A stretch of DNA of 64,000 nt, taken from Tomocerus qinae (Eukaryota > Arthropoda > Collembola > Entomobryomorpha > Tomoceridae). A program made the translations under genes and the position numbers. How positions within the stretch are numbered: the stretch's first letter is position 1; the number at the start of each line of letters is the position of its first letter. Below, in pieces: positions 48,801 through 61,100 of the stretch. The notes under the pieces are model-generated. The model did not search any database and was not told where the DNA came from. It saw only the letters and a program-made list of their open reading frames with translations. The stretch covers positions 47,112,296 through 47,176,295 of the forward strand of contig CM034548.1 in the NCBI GenBank assembly GCA_020055645.1, read 5' to 3'.

Positions 48801-51800
48801 ATCGTATTAGGAAAAAGTAAGGATGTTTAAAATGTGTAAAGGTTTTATATTTTTAATCTACACTCAGAAATCTAATGCTATTCCATTTAATTTTTAGATG
48901 AAGAATTGCTACAAGATAGCATTATTAAGCCAACCTGGGACAACCAAAAACTTCCTGAAATTATATATTATTCCTTATCACTTTTGCTGCAAATGGTGAA
49001 ATTTGACACAACTCTTGCTAAGGTCTCTAAATAATTCATTTTGTTTCATGTGACGTGACAAATATATTCTAAATCATCAATAACATGAATTTATTTGGGA
49101 TTGTTTAAATTTTGCAGAAATTGGACACAGTTTTAAATCTGACTCTACCTCAAAAAATTGCTCGATTTGTAAGACATCGACTGAGTACTAAAATTCCTAC
49201 ATTGGCTATCAATTTGTTGGGAAAGATTGCCCAAGAAATAAATTTATCTCTTTTGGCTTCTTTCGGCAACGAAAGCGATTCCTTTCGAGACATTTTAATT
49301 CAACGATTGGAATTCAAATCAGAGGACATCCATCTTAAAGTAATTAATTTTGAACACTACGTTAGTAAATATAATTGGGTTTTCGTGTGTTTTATTCTTT
49401 TGTATTTTTTTCTTAGATTGCCATTTTAGATTTTCTCATTGTTTGTGTTCATATGCAAAATGGCCTTATTGAGCACTTTTTGTTGGATGAGGGTTTAGTC
49501 GAAAGACTTTTGGAGCTGATAAACGAAGATGTAAGAACTGCACTCGTCTTGCGACTTTAATTTAAAAAATGACAAGGTGAATTGAACGTTTCCTTGGCTA
49601 CGCCTTCAGAAGTGAGGTGATAACATGCTCCAGAAAACGGATTTTCGCCAACCTGTTTTCCGAATTGAAATATTGGTATAAAGTGGTTGGAAAAACTGGT
49701 TGAATGAGCCACTTTTCTGGAGCACAATGTCACCTTACCCCTGCGGGCGTAGCCATGGAAATATTCAATTCACGTTGGACCACACAATGAAATGCGTTTT
49801 AATAATCTGTATTGTATAGGATGAAAGCATTCAAATAGCGGCTCTTTCTTTTGTTCGAGCTCTATTTCGCAACGGAGCTCTCGCTATTAAAAGAGCTAAG
49901 CAAATTTGGATGATGATATCGGAACCGATTAAACATTTGGACGGGTAATCTCCCTTATTAGACCAAATGTATCAATCATATGAGATATGTGCCTGACTTA
50001 AGTCTTAATATTTCTTGTTTTTATTGAGCAGAAAAAGCAATTTAAAAATAGCAGCCATGACGTTTAATATTTATTCCTTTGAAGTTTACAACAATGGATT
50101 AAGTGATGCAAATTTTCAAAGAGAATTTTCAGAATTTCTTCAGAAAGACAATCTGCATAAAATAGTGAAGGTACGTTATTAAAGTCTCGAGTTGGTTGAT
50201 ACTTGTAGAAATGCATGTAGAATTTGCAGGCTTGTAGATTACGTTTAGGTATGTGACTTGTAATTTTATTTTTCTAGATTTTGATAGGAGCCAAGGAAAA
50301 CGACGATACCGTAAAATGTCTTGCAGCGTTTAAGCATTTGTTAGTTATATTATTCTCGAAACCTGAAGTGAGTGCATTATTGACAAAAGATGCCAAGTCG
50401 ATGTTAATGGACGAGGTGCACGAGAAATTCTGGAACTTAATTGACGAGGGAGGTGACCTACCAGAGAAACGACTGACCTTTTTGGCAACGATGATGTTTT
50501 ATTTATGCCCTTCAGATGACTCGCAGTTCTTAGATGATTTGTCAAACAGAATGGCTTGGTCGTTCTCTAGCAACATCGTGGCTGTTGAGACGTCTCTGCT
50601 TTCAGTGGCAAACTCGTGCGTTAAGTCAGGCAAAGAAGAGATCAGCATTCGCACCATCGATAATTTGGTAAAAGTTATTTCCGAAGTGTTTCTCAAATGC
50701 AACAAGATGTTTGGAAGTCCCGAAGTTGAACGTATTTTCCCGTTGCTGTCTATTGCCGCTTCAACTGCTTCCTCGCTGATGAGTTCGAGCCGATGTGCCC
50801 AGATGGACAAAGTTAACCAGCGTCATTACCTGGCTTCGTCAATAGCGCACACGGCCTTCATGGGAATTACAGTAAGTCTTCACCGTACTTTAGATTTTAT
50901 GTCCATGATGCATAATAAATCTTAAGCAATAATACCACCAACAGAATAAAGTTGGACTACACGTCGTCGCAGAATGCTTGAGTGCCTTGATCAGAATGGC
51001 GATGAGACCGGAGACTTGCCAAATGGTCCAGTATTGTGGCTTAGTCAAGGCTATTTGGTTACCGATGTCCAAGTATTCCGAAAACAATGACGAGGACACG
51101 GAGAGAGCGTGGTGCAAAGTCTATTCCCTGTGCATCCATCTGAATACGTGTCTCTTGTCTGCTCAAAAGTTTTATTATTTAGAAGATTGTCTCAACTTCT
51201 GGGCAATACTCGGTTCGTATTTAACTTCCAAGTTATGGGCCTTGTCCGACCTGATGGATCGCTCCCTTTTGACTAACCCAGAAAAAAATTTTGGAGACTT
51301 TAAGGACATTCTCATGTTCGATGTGTTCATACTTAACTTCGTTTCAGCAATTTCACCATATTTTGATGCCTGGAAAAAAGTTCAAGCGACGGAATTGAAT
51401 AAAGTGATCGTAAGGCAATTTTAATCTGTTAATTCTGCGATTTGTTGAACAAAGTTTGTTGATTAAACGTTAATTGATTGATTGAAAGGATATTTATAAA
51501 ATTCCATTTAGTGACTTGTTTTTTGTTAGTGAAACAATGAAACAAGTCCCAGCTAGTAAGTACAGCATAAATGTTTTGTATTGTTTGATGACATTGACCA
51601 TTTATATGTAGTCCTGGTACTCGAGTTTTTTTTCAATTCGTGTTTTATGCTAAGTATGTCAAACGGTTGCTATTCCTTTTCCAATTAATGTTCTTTTAGC
51701 ATTCAATATGAATAACACATCATAAGTTTATGCTGATATTTTGTGTAAATGGATTTGATGTTCAAAAGGCATAATAAAACTACTTACTTACTTACTAATG

Positions 51801-52918
51801 CCCGTTTAGGGCTCCTTTACCGTACAAACAGATTTTGCCGTTTGATACCATGTTCTGTAATTGCAATGCAGATGTAGAAGCTAAAGCAAAAATGTTGTTT
51901 GTTTAGGAAGGAGTATTTGTGACTTTGCGAACAACTGTGGGCTTGTTGTCACAACCAAACCACCTGATGCTGCTCATTAGTAAACCAAAGGCTCATTCCA
52001 ATTTTGAATTTAAGTTGACGCCGCAGCTTCTTGAACTTCAAACAAAGTAAAAAGAATGGTTCAAAGCTCTTCATGAAAACTTGTCTCTTCACTATTATGT
52101 TAAAGAGAATTATTTCTTTTGTTTATGCAGAATGTGGGACGTCATGGCTTTAGGTGTGCATATTTTTTGTCGATTGAGAATGACGACTTTTGACTACGTA
52201 GAGCCGGAACATCTGCACAACACAGTACATTCAATTGGACAATTGTGTGTTCGAGCACTGACGAAAGGCGATCGGCGCTCGCACCCTTCAATAAATACTC
52301 CTCAAAGAATTATCACGACTCTCGAGAAAGTCTTATCACTTTTGTATTTCAGTAATCAACACGTACTTGAGGAAGAAGCTCGAGCCGTCACACCCTTTAC
52401 TACGCCAGTAGCAACAAAACCTTTGGCTTCGAGAGAAATGGCAGCGGAAGTTGTAAGTATAACAAGTTTCGTAATTTTAATATGTGGTCACATAAGGATT
52501 TAACGAACTTGAAGTGTAATGTTAATTTTACTGCATTCCGAAAGCTTTAAAAATTTTCCAATCCGCCTTGAGAATTGACCTCTAATGTTATAAATTGTCT
52601 TCCGACTTAAATAATTATTTTTCTACTGTTTTACTCACTTTTTTATTCATATAAAACCCGTATTTTGGAGAGTGGTAGTTAGGTAAACTTTGGTGGAAAA
52701 TTGTTGACGATAGTTTTGGGCGACACATCTTTCTAAACAGAGTGACATTGGTCTTAGTTACACTCACGCAATTGAATTAAAAATTTGACTTAAATTGATG
52801 GCTCTTTGTGTTTATTTTATTGCAGGCAATGTTGTGCGACAACATAAGAAGACTTTCAACTCCTAAATCTGAATTTCTAATCATGTTATGTACTAAACTT
52901 GAAGCTCCGTTTCAGTAA
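45817..52918 (+). CDS. NUP188: nucleoporin NUP188, nineteen exons
   Basis: Exons: 45817-45875, 45961-46276, 46388-46606, 46681-47166, 47261-47392, 47479-47634, 47725-48170, 48237-48477, 48552-48816, 48898-49022, 49118-49339, 49417-49530, 49820-49944, 50032-50170, 50278-50871, 50945-51409, 51907-52046, 52131-52452, 52826-52918. The phases agree, giving about 1552 aa (human 1749). The N-terminus (HLWYLLIGDSLL, ILSALTFYPRRPP) matches the NUP188 start. Exon 7 has the SH3-like insertion (RRVVAGVPVKVGTVGTLI). Exons 11-12 match the helical solenoid (ASFGNESDSFRDILIQRL, IAILDFLIVCVHMQNGLIE). It is a scaffold protein of the inner ring of the nuclear pore. The donor at 49023 (AAG/GTCTCT) is the weakest junction. 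The last exons align only loosely with the vertebrate C-terminus. Confidence 0.9.
49575..49775. mobile_element. about 200-bp MITE in NUP188 intron 12
   Basis: The left arm (AAGGTGAATTGAACGTTTCC, TTGGCTACGCC, ATGCTCCAGAAAA) is mirrored at the right (TTTTCTGGAGCA, GGCGTAGCCATGG, TTCAATTCACGTTGG). It is non-coding and lies between exons ending 49530 and starting 49820. The splice sites are intact. Confidence 0.7.
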
Positions 52919-55137
52919 AAATTTAACCCTAAAACTGTAAGCTTAAATCAATAATTAAATTAAACACTTGTAATGAGGTGTTTATGAAATATAGTTAAAA
53001 TCCCGAATGAGAGGTAATTATTCAGTGTGCAAGGATTTTTGTAGAATTCTTACAAAACCAAAACCCCTAATTACGAAGCCCAAACAAAATCATAGATTTA
53101 ATTCTAATTCTGAATCTAAAGTAAACGTCATGCATTAAGTTCGTAAAACGTCATGCATTAAGAGTTTTAGCTCCCAAATCCGAGCATTTTTGCTGAATGG
53201 TGACTGTAGTAATATTAAATGTTAATATTATTGGTATTAATAATGCAATTTTATAACTGTTAACATTAATATCAAAATATTGATTTAGACATCAAAACTA
53301 TCAGGAGTTGCAAGAAAACTTTTAAAGAATTTAAAATATTTTGAATAATTACATAATTACCGCCGAGTTCCATACAAATACGAAAATAAAATTTTCATTA
53401 ATTACCAGTTAACTAACCTATCAATTTGCTAGATTTTAGCATTAAATTCCTAAAATGGTAATTCGTTTTTTTTACAAAATTACAATTATAATTTTTCAAA
53501 TGAATTAAAATTTAGGTAGTCTGGAAAATCCCAAAATAATGTCTTATTCTGCCTGATTTTATGTTTAGCATTTAGTTGATATACTCAATAATTCATATAT
53601 TTTTCTTCTGTAAGTATTATTCTCTGTTTATAACAAATTAAGTATATATTAAGTAAGTGTACAAATTAAGCCCATTGAATGTTTCGATATTGCTACTATA
53701 TATTCTTACAATAAAATAATGTCTTAAGACTGTTTTTTACATTACAAATACCTAAGTTTTGTTCCTTCACTTTTCAATTTAGAAAATTAAAATATGAATG
53801 GTATTGGTAATATACCAATTTATTTACTTTGTAGCTTTGGGTCACTTTTGAGTCAATATTGGTGGCTGTAAATCCTTCTGACAATCCCCTACACCAATTA
53901 TTTTATTATTTTGGTAGTCATAACATTTTACTTATATTTAAACATAACCTAAGCATAGTTAATATTTCAAATGCGTTGTTGAGTAAATAATAATAATGTG
54001 AGGTGTTACATGTACGTAATATTATTCGTTGTCCTTCGCCAATGAGCCGTATTCAATGGTAAAGGGTGTAATTAAGTCATTTAGAGGGTTCAATTAAATC
54101 CTGTTTCATTTACTCTCCAGTCCTAATTTTCTTCGTGGTCTCTAGTCTATAACGCATTAGGGATTGTTTGTCGCTACAAACGCAAACAAACCTGTACTGA
54201 TGGTGTACTCAATTTAATTAGAAATTAATTCAATCTAATCAATTTTGCAAACGTCATATTATCTTTATTAACGATTAATTATAAATTACTAAAATCTATT
54301 GACACTAGAGATAGTCGCATGAAACCTTACCTATAATGCAGCTTACAAGTTTTTTATTTTCATTGACTGTATTTTCATAGCACAGTATTACTAAAAGGAG
54401 TAAAGTATTATCTACTACATAATATATGCTTTATTTAAACTAGGCTATTTAATTAACATAAATATCGGTTGACTACTATCTCGCTTTACATGGAATAAAT
54501 ATATTTGCTTCCTATTTTACGTGAGAATATTATCAGATTATTATTTCGTAGACATTGACGCTATCATACAGGAGTTATGTATAAATAACTTAATTGTTTA
54601 TTTAATTTAGATACTGCTTAATTTGTATGTAACAAGACATTTTGGCCTACAAAAGTTTTCTACCAAGAAGTTTTTAAATAAATAAATTCAAATGTAAGAC
54701 ATTAAATATTTTGTGGCGATTGAGTCACGTCTGAAGGCTTTGGCCACGATAAGGTAGGTTTCGCGCAAGTGGGTAGTCACCTTTTTGTCACCTACAGGTG
54801 ACAAGGGGACATTTCACCTTACTCTAACCTCACCTAACACAAAGGTTGACATGTAACCTTTTCACCCTCCACGATACCTGCTTACTCCAACCAAAGGCCT
54901 AAAGGGCATCCAACAAAAGCTGTTCTGTTTTAATTATTAATTTTTTAGTATAATATAACTTACTTGTAGACCATCCGATGAGTCAAAAATATTGCGTGAG
55001 TAGATGTTAAGTATTTAGTGCAATAGAAGCACTTAATCTACAAAGTAATTCATATCGTAGGATATAATAGTACGATAGTATATTATTAGAAAGTTATCGA
55101 CACAGTTTGACAGATGCTTGAGATTTTAGTTCTGTGT
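52919..55137. other. convergent gap between NUP188 and the polyketide synthase
   Basis: The genes on either side end facing this interval. It is AT-rich and carries both 3' UTRs. A patch at about 54715-54900 is GC-richer with paired motifs (TTTGTCACCTACAGGTGACA) and looks like a degenerate inverted-repeat element. No gene is seen. Confidence 0.45.
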
Positions 55138-58100
55138 TTATTGCATGGCTGAGTTAGCTTCAGTGAGAACAAAGCCAGTGAGGAGCAAGAGGGTGGGGTA
55201 GTCAGAAAGGGTATTGGAGTTAAGATTGGCTTCTTTGCCCAGAAGTAATTGTAGTTTATTTTTCATCTCGACGGTCATAAGTGAGTCCATGCCCATATCA
55301 ACAAAAGTTTGGTTCTCCTCAACACTCTCTGCACTATTTAGTTTTAAAACCTGTCTGACTAAAACCTCAATTTGAGATTGAATATAGATTTTGCCTTTTT
55401 CTTCGCTCATTGATCGGAATTCTTTCCAAAACGTGTCTGTATCCACAACAGTACATTTTGTCGAATCAGAAAATGAAATATCCTCCTTGGAGGCTATCTC
55501 TTCAAGATATGTTTTGGCATGAGGGAAGACCGCCGTGTAGCCTGCCGTGTCAAGCTCAACGACTGTGGCTCGCACATTTTGAGAATTTAGTAAAAATTTA
55601 AATGCAGAAATTGCGGAAGAAGGAGAGAATGGTTGGACTCCGAATGCCCCTTCACTTCCAATTACAGTTTTGCTAGCGGCACCTACCTCGGACCACGCCC
55701 CCCAGTTGACACTGGATGCCACCAATCCTAAAGAATTTCTATAATGTGCTAAGGAATCCAAGAAGAAATTGGCAGCGGAGTGGTTGCTTTGTCCCATGGG
55801 GGACAATGTCGCGGCAACGGAAGAAAACATAACGAAGTACTCCAAATTATAAGATTTAGTAAGATTATGGAGATTCCATGCTCCATTTACTTTTGGGTTG
55901 AAAACAGTTTCGAATTTGGATAGAGTTTGATTGGGAATTATTCCGTCAGAGAGCGTACCTGCTGCATGCATAATTCCCCTCAGAGGGGGTAACCCAAATT
56001 TGGTATCCTGCAAGGCGTTTAAAAGTTTTTCACACTGAGAACAGCTTCCCACGTCAAACTGCAAAGGTAGTACATGAATCCCGCGCTCAGCTAAGGCAGC
56101 CAGGACGCCATTTGCATATTCATTAGGTGGATTTCTGTTCACTAGGACTATATACTTTGCCCCTTGCTCTGCCATAAACTTTGTGACCTCTAGGCCTATG
56201 CCGCCCAGTCCGCCTGTAATGAGATAGCTGCTGTCGTCATTGAAGAGCATATTCGAATACTCCACTGTCGAGTCAGCCACGCTGATCTTCGGGGTGGTCA
56301 GAACAATTTTCCCAATATGTCGGGCCTTTTGTAAGAATATCAATGCTTCCCGACACTGAGTGGTATGAAAACGTGTGTAGGGCAGAGGTTTGAAATGTCC
56401 TTGTCCGCAAAGGGCGGACATCTTTGTCGTCATATCTCCGATGATGCTGTCATCCACCTGTTCCAAATCTATCACCGAATATTTTACATCCGGTCTCAAA
56501 GCAGTTACTTCCTGCGGCTGCCAAATGGCAACTTTCCCCATTTCCACAAATCTAGCATTTTTATTACAAACTCCAAGAGTGGTTTCCTTGAAGTTGGCAC
56601 TTGTCAGGGAATTCAGCACCACGTCAACACCTGTCCCAGTCAATACTTTTCGTATGTCATTTCCGTATTCGGTATTCCGAGAGTGGAAAACATGATCTAC
56701 TCCTAAAGATCGAAGATATTCCCGTTTCCGTCGACTCCCTGCCGTTGCAATGATTTTTGCCCCAATAAACTTTGCAATTTGAATGGCGCATAGGCCAACT
56801 CCACCTGAAGCAACATGTATCAGAACCGTTTCTCCAGATTTTAAATCAGCCACGCGTACAAGACAGTAATACGCTGTGAGAAAGACAGTGGGCAACGCTG
56901 CCGCCTCGTTGAAAGTGATACTTTTTGGTTTTAAGGCAACAGATGAGCACGGTGCGTAGGTATGACTGGAAATTGCTCCAGAAAATGTCATTCCGAAAAC
57001 GGCGTCTCCCACTTGTAAGTTGGAAACTTGTTTACCTATGGAAGACACCACCCCAGAGAAGTCTGTGCCAATTGTATTGGCCTTCGTGTAGTATCCTTCT
57101 GGACGCAAAATGACCATGACATCTCTGAAATTGAGACTCGTTGCCTGAACAGCAATTTCTACTTCATCGTCTGCCAGCGATTTTTTAGCATAACTCACAA
57201 ACTGCAAGTCTTGAATTGCGCGTGTTTTGGGAAGCAAGATATTGTACCTGTCTGCATTCGGAAGTCTCAATTCCGCAGAAGCAGGCTCAAGATTTGTCAA
57301 CCGCAGGACATGTCGCTTGCTTTGCCGAAATGCAATTTGGTAATCTAAACCATCATTACTAGACCAAATTTCTGAACATAGTTCACGAACAGTGTTCAAA
57401 GATATTATTTCATCAGGATCGATATCCATAGAAAGAATTGTCCAATTGGGATTTTCATTTTTAAGCGTTTTCATGAAACCCCACATGGCAGCTGAAAATG
57501 GACTGGAAGGAGTCTGGTCCTCTATGTACACACCCCCACGAGTAACTGCTACAATTTTAGGAGGAATTTTAAGACTAGCAGCCAAGATGCTCTGTGCAAT
57601 AGTCAAAATTGTACTAATGATACAAGTCCACTCTTCGCTATTGTCATCTACAAAATAAATAACTCCCTCTAATCCGCCACCAGTCTCTGTCATATTCTTT
57701 ATCTTATTTTTGAAATCCAATTGTGCTAAATTTTCTGTAATGCACTCTACCTTCCGGTCGACTGCCTCCAGCATCTGAGAAAATAATTTTGAGAGATCGT
57801 TCTCTTGGGAAATTACAATCCAATGCTTTTTAGCGGTCAGTGATACATGATGTTGGTTTTGAGCTAGAGCATCGGATGCCTGACCCACTATTACACCGCA
57901 CCTCTCGTTCGAAGTCAGGAATACAGACGTGGAATCAAAACCGTTGTCTATTAGCAATTTTGTCCAAGAAACGTGTCCGATCAAAACGTGATGAGGACGA
58001 AGTTCATAATCTTTGAACCGCCAATATCCTTCCAGAACGCCGAATATGACATCGTGCGTTCTGAGAGGCTTCAGAGTCTCATAGACCACGAAATGTCCCA

Positions 58101-61100
58101 ATGAACGCAAAAGCATTCTCGCATTTCTCACCGTTTCGTCAAGTCTCTCAGTGGCGTGTAAAACATTTGACGCGATTATAATGTCATAATGCAAGGGAGA
58201 AAAGCCCTGAGACAGCGGATCCTTCTCAATATTCAGTACTTTGAATTGTATGTTTTTTGAAAACTTTGAAAACTTTTCTTTAGCGAAAGAAAGCAGCGCT
58301 GGTGAAATGTCTGTGTAGGTGTAGTGATAGCGGACGGACATTTCTTCCAAGGCATCAAATATGTAAGAGGAAGTGCCACCTGTTCCTGCACCTATCTCCA
58401 AAATACGAACTATCGGCAAACTGTTCGTGTCACAATTTTTAGTAACCTCAGAGATCGCAGACTTGAGATAACTGACGACAGTTAAGTAGCCCCGAAGCAT
58501 TGGTGGCGAATTCATGTACAGTTTTTCTGCAGATGGGGCATTTTTATCTTCTGGAAATAGAATTTCTAGAGCAGACTGCTGACCTTTCAAGATTGAAGAT
58601 AAATTTTTGCCACTTAGTTTCTGAAGATTTACATCTGCCGAATAATGGCTAAAAGAAGTATGTAGAAATGTTTCTAAAGTATCAATCTGAGAGGCAATTA
58701 CCTCAAGAGTGGGGACCGAGTTAACTACAATTTCCCATTCGGAACTTTCTTGAAGATTTTTTAGGCTCTTGCATCTCAGAATATTCTCTTCTTCTAAGAT
58801 TTCCAAGAAACGCTGAAAAAGTCCGTGGTGGTGCTTTAAAATTTTACACTTGTCTATAAAATCTAAGGAATTGATTGCTCCATTTAACTTAGGCTGCCAT
58901 CCTAACTCCAAAAATGCTTGTAAAATGTAAAGGAAACAAAGTCGGTCCATTGCTGCGTCTCCTTCTGCATCTAAATCAGCTTGAGCCTTTATTTTAGCCA
59001 TATGAAGGGCAATGTTATCTGCTACGTTTGCGGATGATGAGACAAAGTCAGCTCTGCGGGTCAATGGTCCCGGCTGACTCCTCCACATTTCTTTGTATAG
59101 GCCTGGAAGCCTGATTTTCTCCAGGCTGAGAGATCTGAGAAAAGACTCGATGGATGTCTTTACCACAGAAATGCCTTCCATAATGACTAACAGCTCTCCA
59201 TCCTCATTATACAGATATATTTCATTCTGTCCAATTTCTTTTGCAGAGTTCAATTTTGCATAAATGTATACCGAATTTGAGCAACTTTTCGCAAGCCACA
59301 CATACCTTTGAACTCCAACAGGGAGGAATAAGTCAGTGATTTCATTCATTCCGAATGCAAATAATTGAACCATTGCATCAGAAAGGACAGGATGACACAA
59401 ATATTCAGATATTTTGTCGATACCTTGAGAAAGAGGAACTTGAGCTAAAATATTATGTTCATTTCTCCAAATAGAACGGATACTCTGGAAGGTTGCCCCA
59501 AAAGTAAGCCCTACCTCTGGAAACTTGGAATACATGGCGTCTGTCAAGAAACTTTGGCAGCTCCTTTTAATTTCTTGCAAATCAATTTTCTGGACGCTTT
59601 GTGGAAACGAAGACGCACAAGGCGAGAATCTGCCAACAGCGTGGCGTTTCCAGCGGCGGCCTCCATCCTCCCCCGTGCACTGCTTGTTCACGGATACTTG
59701 GAAACCACTAAAATTCGTATCATTCACAGTTGTCACTAATGTTTGAATGTGGCACGGTTTGTCCTGTTCTAATTCCAGCGCAGATTCTACTTTAAAATTT
59801 TCTACCAACAATGGAATCAAAGGTTCGGAGAAAACATCGCTGTTCCCCAGTAGGGAAGCATATCCAGCCGCCATGACCATCTCTAGCATCCCCGTGCAAG
59901 GGACTATGATTTTATTGGCCACCTGGTGGTCAGCTAAATAGACCAATGTCTCCAAGTTCAAGGTATGCTGATAAACATGGTCCTGGGAGACAAGAGGAAT
60001 CTTTTTACCTATGAGCGGATGAAGGAGAGAGCCATTAAGAGCCATCGACCAATCTTCTCCCTTCGACTCAAACCAATACAACTGTCTCTGGAAGGGGTAC
60101 GTTGGAAGAGGGATTTTATTTCGCGGGTAAGGGAAATCAAATGTTTTCCAGTTGATGTCTCCTCCATGCGAGTAAATACTAGAAGTAGATGTCAGCAAAG
60201 TTGTCCAGTTACTCTCCTTTTTCTTGATCGAGGGAAGCAAGAGAATATTTTTGGAAATACCAATAGAAGTCAAATTCTCCATGGCCAATGCCAGAAGGAC
60301 AGGCTGAGGTCCCACCTCAATGAACACATTGCAGTTCTCTCTTTCAGCGGTTTTAATTGCTCCGACAAAGTCGACACTGAACCTGCAATGGTCAACCCAG
60401 TACTGAGCATTCACTCCGCCCTTCTCTACCAATGCTCCCGTCATGCCTGAAATGTACTGACAAGAGGAGTGTTTATGATCCAATGTGGCGGCTATGCTGA
60501 GGTACTCTGGAAGAATCACCTGCATGTCCCGAGAGTGATAAGCGTGGGTGGCTGCCAAGATATGCGTTTTCATCCCTCGGGCCTTGCAGATAACTTTGAA
60601 TTTTTCCAATGTGTCCACCTTTGCAGAGAGAACGACTTGTTCTGCAGAGTTAATGCAGGCAACATCGACCCAGCCATTGTCAGCATCTCTACTGAATTCA
60701 TCAAGCATGACCTTTATAACTTCGAAACTTGCTTTGCACGCCATCATTCCGCCGTGTGGAAGATTGTCAATGAGTCTCGTTCGAACGTAAACCAGTTTTA
60801 AAACTTCTTCGATTGTGAGAATTTCAGCGGCAACTGCCGCCGCAAATTCTCCTAAACTATGACCGACAACCACATCTGGCCGAACCCCAAAACTCTTCCA
60901 CAACTGGAGCAAACTGTACTCAATGCAAAATATGGCTGTTTGACTGTACAATGAATCATTTAGAGTTTTCCCTTCAGGAACAGCCCCTGTGTGTTCTACC
61001 GTTCCCCACATCACATCTAATAGCGATATTCCTAAATATTGTTTCAGAATGTGGGCGCAATAATCCATCGAGTCCCTAAATATTGGGTGGGTATCGTACA

